This document shows positions 17,846 to 26,892 of a stretch of 64,000 nt of DNA, in pieces. Within the stretch, counting starts at the first letter, position 1. Each line of letters begins with the position of its first letter. Source of the DNA: Chryseobacterium mulctrae (GTDB lineage Bacteria; Bacteroidota; Bacteroidia; Flavobacteriales; Weeksellaceae); assembly GCF_006175945.1 (NCBI RefSeq), contig NZ_VAJL01000002.1, positions 1 to 64,000 on the forward strand. Direction: 5' to 3'. The position numbers and the translations under genes are program-made. The notes beneath the pieces were generated by a model that saw only the letters and a program-made list of their open reading frames with translations, made no database searches and was not told the DNA's origin.

Positions 17846-18596
17846 CATCCTTTTAGAAATCTTAAATGACTCAAAAATGAACTTGACAGACATGACCTTG
17901 CGGTCTACTTTTGGAACAAGCTTTAATGAAACAACGTTCGACATTTCTCCAAAAGATTTTTTGAAGTTCGCAAAAGAAGATTTAAAGGAAGGAAATGAAA
18001 AAGGTTTTATAAATAGTATAACAAATTCAAAAAGAGCGATCGACTGCCAAATTGATCAAACAATCGAAACTCTAATTTCGAAGTATGAGAATTTTAATCC
18101 TATCATAAATGATTTTTTGCAATATTTCGAATTTGAATCTGATATTCCGATTAAGTTAAGAATTATTCACGCCCTTAACTTGGCTCCTAGTTTAATAATT
18201 TCAAAATCGCGAACGTTACGGAATAAGTTGGAACATATGTACAAGAAACCTGAGATTGATGATGTAAAAGAGGCTTTAGATGTCGCGGATCTTTTCATAC
18301 GGTCGGTTACTGGTAAACTTGGAATGCTCTGGTCAGAATTTGAGATCGTCGACTGGAAAGATAATGAATTGACCTTTGAGTACTTGGAAAAACAGTTTAA
18401 AATAGGCTACAAAAAAGATCACAAACTTATTAAAACCTACTCTATTGATTCGAATAATTTAGAGTTTTATGGATTACTTAGGTTAATGATATCTAGTGAG
18501 GATGAAATAGAAATTGAAGAAACTTTCAAAATTCTTCTAAAACAAATAAATCATCCCATGCCTATTGATAAAATTAGACTATATCAAGGTGATTAA
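17838..18596 (+). CDS. HEPN-like protein, second gene of the pair
   Basis: 252 residues. The N-terminal part is helical, with NSKRAIDCQIDQTIE followed by TLRNKLEHMYKKP near residue 130, a canonical HEPN R-N-x-x-x-H block. The C-terminal 100 residues are mixed alpha/beta and of unknown type. It is translated with an 8-nt overlap from the preceding gene. The two may form a heteromeric RNase, or a toxin with its inhibitor. I cannot tell which is toxic. Confidence 0.6.
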   Translation: MNNILLEILNDSKMNLTDMTLRSTFGTSFNETTFDISPKDFLKFAKEDLKEGNEKGFINSITNSKRAIDCQIDQTIETLISKYENFNPIINDFLQYFEFESDIPIKLRIIHALNLAPSLIISKSRTLRNKLEHMYKKPEIDDVKEALDVADLFIRSVTGKLGMLWSEFEIVDWKDNELTFEYLEKQFKIGYKKDHKLIKTYSIDSNNLEFYGLLRLMISSEDEIEIEETFKILLKQINHPMPIDKIRLYQGD

Positions 18597-18961
18597 CACA
18601 TCGCCTGAAAGCGACTAAGCGAGACTGCTGATTTTCGGTAACAGGAAATTTGTTTTTACTAAGAAAGTTTTATCTTGGCAGAGAAAACCAGTCCGCTTGA
18701 ATAGCAACATCACTTAAGCTGCAAAAGTTAGCAGCTATAAAAATAATCTCAAAAAACGATCAGTGAAAGAAATACTTATTAATACTCGGTCTGGAGTAAA
18801 ATTATTTCTACACTAATACAGATGATATTAAATATTTTTGAGGTGCTGTAAACTAAAAAAAAGGCTCCATTATTTATGCATATCTACGCAAAACAGAAAG
18901 ATATTCGGTATATAGTTATAGCCAATTATAAAAAATAGCCAAAAAACAAAATAATCACACA
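18597..18961. other. Intergenic region with repeat C
   Basis: 365 nt with no convincing gene. It contains short GC-richer stretches near 18600-18640 and cargo repeat C at 18745-18760. The downstream AT-rich part probably holds the helicase promoter. Confidence 0.4.
18745..18760 (+). repeat. Cargo repeat C
   Basis: AATCTCAAAAAACGAT, between the HEPN-like pair and the UvrD-type helicase. Confidence 0.75.
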
Positions 18962-20713
18962 ATGTCATTTATTCCAACTGTTGAACAGGAAAAAATTTTC
19001 CGCTTTTTTAATTCTGAACAAAATAATGGAATTATTGATGCCGTTGCAGGTTCAGGAAAAACATCAACATTAATTGAAGGGATTAAACATTTGCCTATTA
19101 ACAAGAAAATTTTATTTTGTGCTTTCAACAAAAAAATTCAAACTGAAATAAGTCAAAAAGTACAGAATTTTTCAAGACCTGTATTCGTAAAAACAACTTA
19201 TGCTTTAGGTTTAAATATTCTAAAAATGAATAACAATAAATTCAAAGATTGTAATATTGATGCCGATAAATATGATAAAATACTTTCTAAATACTTAGGA
19301 AAAGATCCTTTAAATGATTTACGTCAAAATGATGTGAAAGATGCTTTTGCTAAACTGAAAGAAACATTTGAAAAGAAGAAAAAATTAAAAAAAGAAATAG
19401 ATTTCTCTGATCCGGAAGATTTTTCAAATTATAAAATGCGAGAGGTAGAGGAACTTTCTTTCTACGAAATTGCGGACAATAACTTCAAAAAATTGTTATC
19501 GTTATCTAGACTGACCTTAAGTTATAATCAAGGGAGAGAAGGAATTGCAAAGATTGCTAAATTTTACGGTTTAGATATAGATCTGAACTGTAATATAGAA
19601 CTTGACTGTTATACAAAAATTGTTTCCTTAGTAATTAAAAAAGGGATTGAAAATGCAGAAAAAAATCAAAATATTGATTATTCGGATATGATATTTTTAC
19701 CTGATGTTTTTAATTATACATCATTTTATAAATATGATATTATTTTCGTTGATGAATGTCAAGATTTATCGAATGCTCAATTAAAAATTGTGATGAAATA
19801 TTACAAAAAGACAGGAGGTAGAGTTTTTGCTGTAGGAGATCCTTTTCAATCTATTTATGGATTTGCAGGTGCTTCACCAGAATCGTTCAATAATATAAAA
19901 AAACTATTAAATCCGGAAACTTTCAATCTGACAAATTGTTTTAGATGCAGTAAAAGTGTTGTTTCGTTAGCAAAAGACATTAGGGATGATATTTCTACTA
20001 CAAATGTTCTTGAAGGAAAAGTAACAAAAATCGAATATAATGAAATCTTAAAAATTGTTCAACATAAGGATTTTATACTTTCAAGGTTTAACAAAGATAT
20101 TGTACTTACATTCTTTAAATTAATAAGTTTGGGGAAAAGTTGTAAAATACTTGGTAAAGAAGAAATTCTTCAAGAGATAATAGATTTTATTCCCCGTAAA
20201 TTCCACAAAAACCCTGATTTTTACGAAAATCTTATTGAAAATGTTGAGACAGTTTTAAACTCTTACAAAAGAAAGTTTTCGGATAATGAGACAAAAATTA
20301 CAGTATTTGAAAGTATAAGAGATGTTATTATTTTTTCATATCACAATATTAAGGAAGCGGAAAATTTTAGTGATATGATTGAAGCTTTACGCAAACTTTT
20401 CAGTAATGAAAACGACGATAGCATAATTTTATCATCAATTCATAAATCTAAGGGTTTAGAATCTAAAAATGTTTTCATTCTCAATTATGACTCCTTACCT
20501 TTTATGCCAACAAAAGGAAATTTGCAGGATTGGCAGATATATCAAGAAAAATGCTTAAAATATGTCGCAATAACTCGAGCAGAGGTTAATTTGTATCAAG
20601 TTTTACCAATCCCAAAAGATTCAAATATTGACCAGACTATTATTAAAGCTGAAACAAATAATATGATAGAGAGCGAATTAAATATTTCTGAAATTAATAA
20701 CTTACCTCTATAA
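18962..20713 (+). CDS. UvrD-type superfamily 1 helicase
   Basis: 583 residues. Motif I AGSGKTS near residue 29, motif II DECQDLSNAQ near 265, motif III GDPFQSIYGFAGAS near 296, motif V-type SIHKSKGLESKNVF near 494, and motif VI YVAITRAEVNLY near 536. It is shorter than chromosomal UvrD (about 720-750). Stand-alone UvrD-like helicases of this size occur often in phage-defence loci, usually beside a nuclease such as OLD. No nuclease partner sits in this segment. Bracketed by repeats C and D. Confidence 0.88.
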   Translation: MSFIPTVEQEKIFRFFNSEQNNGIIDAVAGSGKTSTLIEGIKHLPINKKILFCAFNKKIQTEISQKVQNFSRPVFVKTTYALGLNILKMNNNKFKDCNIDADKYDKILSKYLGKDPLNDLRQNDVKDAFAKLKETFEKKKKLKKEIDFSDPEDFSNYKMREVEELSFYEIADNNFKKLLSLSRLTLSYNQGREGIAKIAKFYGLDIDLNCNIELDCYTKIVSLVIKKGIENAEKNQNIDYSDMIFLPDVFNYTSFYKYDIIFVDECQDLSNAQLKIVMKYYKKTGGRVFAVGDPFQSIYGFAGASPESFNNIKKLLNPETFNLTNCFRCSKSVVSLAKDIRDDISTTNVLEGKVTKIEYNEILKIVQHKDFILSRFNKDIVLTFFKLISLGKSCKILGKEEILQEIIDFIPRKFHKNPDFYENLIENVETVLNSYKRKFSDNETKITVFESIRDVIIFSYHNIKEAENFSDMIEALRKLFSNENDDSIILSSIHKSKGLESKNVFILNYDSLPFMPTKGNLQDWQIYQEKCLKYVAITRAEVNLYQVLPIPKDSNIDQTIIKAETNNMIESELNISEINNLPL

Positions 20714-21241
20714 TTATCCTTTCTAGTAGTTTGCATACGAGATAAATATTTTTGTTAGAATCATTAGTATAAGTTAAGCCAATAAAAGATTATTACAATA
20801 CTCATTAAAATCTCAAAAAACGATCAATTTTATTATTAGAGAAATCATAGTAAAATTACATGAAAAATCACAGCAACTATTCAATGGAAATATGACTTTT
20901 ATTTATATATGAGGAATAATGTTCCACACGTAAAATACTACATAAAGTCCGTGAGTCACCGTCAAGATTAACTATAATTCACAATCAATCAAGTGACTTA
21001 TCTGATGAAAAAGAAATTCTTTAGAATATGAAATATTTTATTAGTTTTATCGCTGAAAATTAACACACTTAGTACTACAAAAAATTCCTCATTTATGAAT
21101 GTCCAGCAACGTTTTAACAAAGATGGAGTATAACAGGAATATTAATACCAAAATGAACAAAATTTCTTGTGTATTATAATATGAGCATAATCTTAAGTGT
21201 CCAATTGTTCTATATATATTTTTATAAATTAAACAAAACTT
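20714..21241. other. Gene-free region with repeat D
   Basis: 528 nt without a supportable gene. Cargo repeat D lies at 20809-20824, 95 nt after the helicase stop. The rest is AT-rich and without evident structure. It may be degraded sequence. Confidence 0.4.
20809..20824 (+). repeat. Cargo repeat D
   Basis: AATCTCAAAAAACGAT, the only notable element in a gene-free stretch. Confidence 0.75.
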
Positions 21242-22129
21242 ATGAAATTTAAATTACTATTTACTGCTTTGAGTCTAGGTCTAAGTTTAGCTGCTTACGG
21301 CCAAAACATTTCTTTTGAGTCTGCTGAAGGCTACACTTTAGGAGAAATCAACAATCAACAGGGCTGGAGTTATTACGGAACCACTACCCCCAACACAGCA
21401 ACGATTATTAACACTACCTCTACATTGGGTACAAACTCAGCGAATGTTTTGGGAACAAACAGTTTTGATGATGGCGGAATTAGAAAGAACGTTGTTGGTT
21501 TTAATAAAACAGAATTTTCCTTTGACTATAAGATATCCGCTCTTGATGAATCAGACTATTTTATCGCAGTTAGGGATAATTCAAATACAATATTAGCTGC
21601 TTTTGTTATCAATTACGAGCAGGGTAATGTGGCGATTTACGACGGTATCATTGATGATGCAATAGAAACCTCTATTGATGTAACCCCTAATACCTGGTAC
21701 AATTTTAAAATGGTCGTCGATATGACAAATCACTCTGTACAATATTTCCTTAATAACACTTCACTTGGCAGTAAAAATTTCCTGACCACAACTACGGGTT
21801 TCCAAGTCATTGATTTTGCTTATGATGATTTCGATTCGGGATTTACAGTTGATAACATCAAAATCCTAAATGCTGATAATCTTTCGACAGCAGAAATTTC
21901 TCAAGTTAATCACCTCAATGTATATCCTAATCCCACTACTGATTACTTACATATTCTTACAAAAGAAAATATAGAAGATGTTGAAATTTATGATCTATCC
22001 GGAAAATTGGTAATAAGAGATAGGTCAGGAAAAAATGAAATCTCTGTATCATTTTTAAAAACAGCGACGTACATTATAAAAGTAAAAACGAAACAATCAA
22101 CTTTTAGTGCAAAATTTAGCAAAAAATAA
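21242..22129 (+). CDS. Secreted protein with type IX secretion sorting domain
   Basis: 295 residues. A signal peptide (MKFKLLFTALSLGLSLAAYGQ) leads into a beta-sandwich, concanavalin-like region of about 190 residues. The C-terminal sorting domain of about 75 residues contains VYPNPTTDYLHI, VEIYDLSGKLV and a final strand rich in Lys (TKQSTFSAKFSKK), the standard Por_secre_tail pattern. It would be exported through the type IX system of Bacteroidota, which the chromosome must supply. Followed by a strong terminator. The function of the mature part is unknown. Confidence 0.85.
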   Translation: MKFKLLFTALSLGLSLAAYGQNISFESAEGYTLGEINNQQGWSYYGTTTPNTATIINTTSTLGTNSANVLGTNSFDDGGIRKNVVGFNKTEFSFDYKISALDESDYFIAVRDNSNTILAAFVINYEQGNVAIYDGIIDDAIETSIDVTPNTWYNFKMVVDMTNHSVQYFLNNTSLGSKNFLTTTTGFQVIDFAYDDFDSGFTVDNIKILNADNLSTAEISQVNHLNVYPNPTTDYLHILTKENIEDVEIYDLSGKLVIRDRSGKNEISVSFLKTATYIIKVKTKQSTFSAKFSKK

Positions 22130-22146
22130 CATCTTACTTTGATTTT

Positions 22147-22176
22147 AAAATCACTCCAAACTCGGAGTGATTTTTT
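22147..22176 (+). terminator. Rho-independent terminator
   Basis: AAATCACTCC / GGAGTGATTT stem with a 6-nt loop and T-run, 18 nt after the secreted-protein gene. Confidence 0.85.
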
Positions 22177-22236
22177 AGCAGTAAAATAATTTGCATGATA
22201 TTAAAAACTACTCGGGAACGAACTTAAAAATACTAT

Positions 22237-22782
22237 ATGCTTAAATTATCCTTTTTAAATGTGTTTTTCTCCATCTTTTTGGTTCCTCTTATGATGCAGT
22301 GTGAAGATGGACGCGGTGGTCCCTGTGATACATATACCCGTTATACCATTGAAGATAATCTTTGTGAATTGTTGCCCGGTAAAATTAAATATGATCAAGG
22401 CGAGACAGTAAATTTTAAATTTGCAGTCAAGTCAAAACTCTCAATGAGTGGAAAACAAGTTGATATTTATGAGGAAACAAAACTAAACTCCGGCCTGTTG
22501 CTAGTCAATTTATCTGAACTCTTCAAGGGCAACACGGTCATTTTTCTAAAGGGTGACAAGGTGGACGACACAAGATTTAAACCGGTTTACAATAATGCTA
22601 CCGATTCATATGAGCTGGAAATAAGCATCAAATTAAATCGGGTGGGAATTTACTCTTTTGAATCAATGGCAACTTTCCGAGATCTCGGCGAGAATGATTT
22701 TAACTGTGCTCTCATTAACGTCACAACAAATATCAAGGACAATAACTTAGATGATGGGAGAACAGAATTTTCGGTTGATTAA
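22237..22782 (+). CDS. Putative lipoprotein or exported protein
   Basis: 181 residues. The hydrophobic N-terminus ends PLMMQCEDG, which resembles a lipobox with Cys near residue 22. The mature part is probably a small beta-sandwich with several Cys residues. Family not recognised. A hairpin terminator follows. Confidence 0.55.
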   Translation: MLKLSFLNVFFSIFLVPLMMQCEDGRGGPCDTYTRYTIEDNLCELLPGKIKYDQGETVNFKFAVKSKLSMSGKQVDIYEETKLNSGLLLVNLSELFKGNTVIFLKGDKVDDTRFKPVYNNATDSYELEISIKLNRVGIYSFESMATFRDLGENDFNCALINVTTNIKDNNLDDGRTEFSVD

Positions 22783-23135
22783 TCTTTAAAAAAGAACTGC
22801 ATTTTATAATAAACAAAAGCGTCGTGAAATTTCAGACGCTTTATTATTTGGTGATTAGAATTCTCATTAGATAATGTTACAAAACGACCTTCTAAATGAT
22901 TTACATAATTCGGATTATATTAAATTCGGATTTACTCTGTCAATTTTAATGAATCAGAACGAAAACAAATGTCACCTTCAGAGTAGCAATTTTTCTCATT
23001 TCGGTATTTATTTGTCGGTTTTTTTAACACTTTAAATTTTTAAAAATAAAGATTAAAATTACCATCTTACTTATCTACACTTTTAAAATTTTATTATTAA
23101 AGGAAAGTTTAATTGAATTTTTAATTTCGAACGGG
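22783..23135. other. Intergenic region between convergent genes
   Basis: 353 nt separating convergent transcripts. It contains the hairpin at 22816-22842 (AAAGCGTC / GACGCTTT). I see nothing else supportable. Confidence 0.45.
22816..22842 (+). terminator. Terminator
   Basis: AAAGCGTC / GACGCTTT stem around an 11-nt loop, 33 nt after the lipoprotein gene, with T-rich sequence downstream. Confidence 0.65.
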
Positions 23136-23726
23136 CTAAAAATAATAGGCTACGCCCAATCTGTAAACATTTCTTTTGGCATCATAATACGTTAGAATGA
23201 GATCATCATACTGTTTAGTAAAGCCTTTAGAAACGGTACCCTCAATAATAAAATGATTTGATATTTTGTAATCTATCCCTAAATCACCACTTATTCCTAC
23301 TCTTCTCTTAAAATCATATGGCTGACTTATTTCATCGTCTGGAATATAGTTTAATTTTGGACCTGCCAGCAAAGAGAACTTTTTATAAAAATTGTATTTA
23401 TAATAAAGAGGTAACTCTAAAAAAGTGACTCTATCAGTGTACGAAACCAGAAAACTGGTTTGAATGTATGTTTTTTTTGAAATTTGTTTTTCTAAAGCTA
23501 TCCCTCCAAATAATTCCCCTCCGTTACTTAGATATCCCGAACGTTCTCCTATTTCATCGATGGCATTTACATTAGAATAGTTCCATCCAGCCTTAATACC
23601 AAATTTCAAAGGATAATTTTGAGAATAGCACAGGAAGGATGCAAAGAAGAAGCAAGCACTAAGAAGTAATTTATCGATGCTTTGATATTGCATAAAATAT
23701 TTCATTTTGATAATAAAAGTTTTCAA
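23136..23726 (-). CDS. PorT-like outer-membrane beta-barrel protein
   Basis: 196 residues. A signal segment ends in SFLCYSQN, followed by alternating hydrophobic strands starting FGIKAGWNYSNVNAI and ending in the aromatic C-terminus RLGVAYYF, typical of small porin-family barrels in Bacteroidota. The likely start is ATG 23726, or an internal Met such as MKYFMQYQS. It is co-oriented with another barrel gene 75 nt upstream. Confidence 0.65.
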   Translation of the reverse strand: MKTFIIKMKYFMQYQSIDKLLLSACFFFASFLCYSQNYPLKFGIKAGWNYSNVNAIDEIGERSGYLSNGGELFGGIALEKQISKKTYIQTSFLVSYTDRVTFLELPLYYKYNFYKKFSLLAGPKLNYIPDDEISQPYDFKRRVGISGDLGIDYKISNHFIIEGTVSKGFTKQYDDLILTYYDAKRNVYRLGVAYYF

Positions 23727-23801
23727 AGCTGAAATTTCTAAATACTAATTAAAAAATCAATTATTTAGAAAACATCAGCTTGATTACCTTGTTTTTAATT
23801 T

Positions 23802-24353
23802 TTAAAAGTCATATCCAATTTTAAAACTTAAATCAAATACTGCTTCGGTTACATTGTTATTAGTTGTAAATGCTGTACCAATACCTAATCCTGCTCTAAA
23901 CTCATAATTAAAGTTATTGGCAAAATTTCTTCTGAATCCATATGTTGGAATCACATTGACTTGGTTTGAAAGACTCACATTGTTAGCATTGGAGATCACA
24001 AACCAATCCGGTATGTAACGGATCTGTAATCCGACATAATTAGCAGAATTATTTTTCGTATTTCTTCCATTTTCAGCACGCTTTGAAATATTGTAATAGT
24101 ATTTTGGCTGTAAAGTAAATGAAGGATAGAATGCAAAGCCCGTTTTTCCATAAAGATCTCCGCCCCAAATCGCAGGAAACAAACTAGCCTCCAGCCGCAA
24201 AGTTGTTCTGTTGGCAATCTTTGTCTCATTATAAAAATCTAAACCGAAAAGCCCTATTTGAGCACCGGTAATATTTTTTTCAACATTATTATCTTGTGCC
24301 ATTCCATAAATAGACAGTAATGCGAATGATATCAAGTAAAGTTGTTTTTTCAT
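23802..24353 (-). CDS. Outer-membrane beta-barrel protein
   Basis: 183 residues with signal peptide MKKQLYLISFALLSIYGMAQ. Alternating strands end with FDLSFKIGYDF, an outer-membrane C-terminal signature. Probably an 8-strand barrel of unknown role, perhaps transcribed with the downstream barrel gene. Confidence 0.7.
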   Translation of the reverse strand: MKKQLYLISFALLSIYGMAQDNNVEKNITGAQIGLFGLDFYNETKIANRTTLRLEASLFPAIWGGDLYGKTGFAFYPSFTLQPKYYYNISKRAENGRNTKNNSANYVGLQIRYIPDWFVISNANNVSLSNQVNVIPTYGFRRNFANNFNYEFRAGLGIGTAFTTNNNVTEAVFDLSFKIGYDF

Positions 24354-24638
24354 AGGTATTATTTTATTTCAGTTTTTAGATTGTATTTTTTCCAACAATA
24401 GATCGTAAAGATTCCATTTTCGTAGGATCAAGGCAACAAAACTAAGAAAATAAATCATCAAAAATTTAAATACCTTTATGCTTACTTGCTAAATGTTTGA
24501 TGAATTTTGTAGATTCAGAATATTGGAAAGTATAAAAAACGATCTATAAAGCGAATCGTATTACCCTTAGAAATCTGACCCTCTAAACACTTAAAAACCA
24601 TTTTATTGCGTACAATCCTTGTAATATGCTGCATCATT

Positions 24639-24782
24639 ATGAGTATATTTCCTGTCGTGAGTGAATATTCTAATGTTTATAATGTGAAAGTTATTATTGG
24701 TATTGACGGGAAAGAGCTTAGTAGATTAGATATTCTATATCAATACAAATCGGGTAAATGGAATCTTCTAAAAGGAAATTAA
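24639..24782 (+). CDS. Possible small protein or gene fragment
   Basis: 47 codons from ATG to TAA (VKVIIGIDGKELSRLDILYQ in the middle). The pattern looks like the C-terminal end of a larger beta-rich protein, so it may be a gene remnant. It ends 12 nt before cargo repeat E. Confidence 0.3.
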   Translation: MSIFPVVSEYSNVYNVKVIIGIDGKELSRLDILYQYKSGKWNLLKGN

Positions 24783-24794
24783 ACATAATCATAA

Positions 24795-24810
24795 AATCTC
24801 AAAAAACGAT
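24795..24810 (+). repeat. Cargo repeat E
   Basis: AATCTCAAAAAACGAT, last of the five copies, 42 nt before the truncated VapE-like gene. Confidence 0.75.
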
Positions 24811-24852
24811 AAAATATGATCTAATAATGAAGATGAAACCGATTATATTACA

Positions 24853-25779
24853 ATGTTAGCTGATACAGTAACCACAACAAAACAAGACCTTTGGAGAACC
24901 TGCTTCAAGAAATGGTTTGTGGCGATGGTTGCTTGCGTTCTGGATGAAAAACAAGTGAATCAAACTGTAATCGTATTCAGTGGAAAACAAGGTCTAGGTA
25001 AAACAACGTGGATGGAAAAACTAATGCCTAAACAATTGAAAGAATACATCTTTTCAGGCACGATAAACCCTAACAATAAAGACACTTTAATTCACTTAGC
25101 AGAATGTATGCTCATCAACCTGGACGAGCTCGAAAACTTGAATAGATCAGAAATCGGCAGCTTAAAAGAAATCATTACAAAAACCCATATCAGAATGCGA
25201 AAAGCTTATGGCCATAATAATGAAAATATGCCCCGACGCGCCAGCTTTGCCGGATCAGTTAACACTGCCCAATTCCTTAACGATACAACCGGCTCCCGCC
25301 GTTTCCTTTGTTTTGAAGTAGAAAACATAGAATACACCCACAAAATCGACATCAATAAAGTTTATGCACAGGCAGTAAAGCTCTATAAATCCGAATTCCG
25401 CCATTGGTTCAACCAGGAAGAAATCAAAGAAATCAATGCCAACAATGAACAGTACCAGCTAATGAGTCCAGAAGAAGAATTGTTATTAACATGGTTTGAA
25501 CCGGCAACGAGAGAAACAGCAAACGCTTTCCTGAATGCTTCTCAAATTGCGGTCCGCCTGGCAACGGTTGCGAATATAAATGTGACAGACGGAACTGTCA
25601 ATAAATTAGGCAAAGCTTTAAAGAAACATGGCTTTATCCGTATCGTAAGAAACAAAAGCTACGTCTACGTTGTAAATGTTCTCGATGTTGATGAAGTAGA
25701 CAGAAGAGCACGCAAAAAAGAACATATTGAAACCGATAATTCCGAGGTCGGAAAGTTGCCGTACAGATTTCCGAATTAG
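24853..25779 (+). CDS. VapE/VirE-like P-loop ATPase, N-terminally truncated
   Basis: 308 residues of the virulence-associated E family core. Walker A GKQGLGKTTW near residue 47, Walker B-type CMLINLDELENL near 88, the RRASFAGSVN segment, and TTGSRRFLCFEV typical of VapE/SF3-like primase-helicases. Full family members in Bacteroidota carry an N-terminal primase/BT4734 region, and the total is often 600-800 residues; that part is missing here. Truncation coincides with cargo repeat E, so the cargo block may have integrated into it. The base composition is more GC-rich than its neighbours. Confidence 0.8.
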   Translation: MLADTVTTTKQDLWRTCFKKWFVAMVACVLDEKQVNQTVIVFSGKQGLGKTTWMEKLMPKQLKEYIFSGTINPNNKDTLIHLAECMLINLDELENLNRSEIGSLKEIITKTHIRMRKAYGHNNENMPRRASFAGSVNTAQFLNDTTGSRRFLCFEVENIEYTHKIDINKVYAQAVKLYKSEFRHWFNQEEIKEINANNEQYQLMSPEEELLLTWFEPATRETANAFLNASQIAVRLATVANINVTDGTVNKLGKALKKHGFIRIVRNKSYVYVVNVLDVDEVDRRARKKEHIETDNSEVGKLPYRFPN

Positions 25780-26145
25780 TAATCATTTTCTTTAAAATCA
25801 GCCAAAAATTATACTCTTTTGAAAAGCGGTGCCAAAAGCACTGCTTTTCTTTATTTTATGGCAGTAAGGGCAGTAACCACTTTTTATCAAAAAATTTTTT
25901 TTTATTTTTTTTCAAAAAAAAACATATGAATACGAACACTTATAAAGCAAAGTAAAACACCCTTTTCCTTATTCTGCATTCTACTTCCTACGATTAACAG
26001 GTAAATTTTTTACATAAAAAGTGAAAATTTTCTTTTGGTGAAATTTGCTTACGTCCTTACTCCCTTTCTGAATTCCCTCTTTTTTCTTTCATTTGCATTT
26101 AGTACATTTAGAAATTAAATTAACTACTAAATATAGCCGCCTAAT
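25780..26145. other. Intergenic region before the defence-like operon
   Basis: 366 nt with poly-T/A tracts at about 25890-25925 and no convincing gene. It probably contains the promoter of the downstream four-gene operon. Confidence 0.4.
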
Positions 26146-26892
26146 ATGAGAATCATTACCCAAGAAACTTTAGCCAAACCAATTGTGGAACGCGTCAAAA
26201 ATCTTATTCTTAGAAAATTAAATTTAAAAGTTAGAGATGAATTGATTTTTATAGATAAGAATGTCTTTTTGCAGCTTATTCTAAAAGATATTATAATTCT
26301 AGCTATTGCAGATACTGACATTGAAAAAGCGCTGAAAATAGCATTATCAGAAAACTCCGCCTATCGTGACAATCCGGATATACGGAAAAACGAACTCGCA
26401 GAGGCAGCTGAAGAGTTTAAAATTGAGGTACTTGCTTTCTCAGACTTTCTTAATAATTTAGAAGAAAACATGGATGATGAAGATATATATGATTGTGTTC
26501 TTTCCATTCTCAACTCTGAAGATGAACTTCTTCATGGAAAAATTTTGGAAGTAATACGTCCGAAAATTGAAAGTTTTTTTCAACCCGTTTTGATAGAATT
26601 TGGGGAAGACGATTACCAATCAGTCGTACATAATTCTCTTTATTACGTACAGACAATTGCACTTACTGATTCCTTAGAAGAAGCGGCTGAAGAAACTTTT
26701 TTCAGTGCAGAGGAAGAGTCTATTGCCCGGGGAATAACTTTAGAATCAACCTTAGAATTGCTTCAAGATTGTAACAAGAAATATGAAGAGGAAATTAAAG
26801 CTTACAAGCTTGCTCTAAACATGCATTACCAGAATGCTGAAATACCTGTATCATTCAATGTTTTTAAAAACGCTCTAGCTATTTATGATTAA
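26146..26892 (+). CDS. Unknown acidic helical protein, first gene of defence-like operon
   Basis: 248 residues, strongly acidic and predicted mostly helical. No recognised domain. It overlaps the helicase start by 8 nt, so it is very probably a functional partner of the helicase/nuclease, for example a regulator or a DNA-end or phage sensor. That is inference from coupling only. Confidence 0.6.
   Translation: MRIITQETLAKPIVERVKNLILRKLNLKVRDELIFIDKNVFLQLILKDIIILAIADTDIEKALKIALSENSAYRDNPDIRKNELAEAAEEFKIEVLAFSDFLNNLEENMDDEDIYDCVLSILNSEDELLHGKILEVIRPKIESFFQPVLIEFGEDDYQSVVHNSLYYVQTIALTDSLEEAAEETFFSAEEESIARGITLESTLELLQDCNKKYEEEIKAYKLALNMHYQNAEIPVSFNVFKNALAIYD

Larger units (their letters stand above)
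24354..24852. other. Region upstream of the truncated vapE-like gene
   Basis: About 500 nt. It holds a small possible gene at 24639-24782, cargo repeat E at 24795-24810 and a partial echo of the repeat (AAAAAACGAT) near 24536. The vapE-like gene starts just downstream without its usual N-terminal half. Confidence 0.45.

Noticed and set aside
11543..24810. Integron with attC sites
   Set aside because: The 16-mer is not part of an imperfect inverted structure, typical R' and R'' boxes are absent and the nearby tyrosine recombinase lacks visible integron-specific features and belongs to an IS91-like unit.
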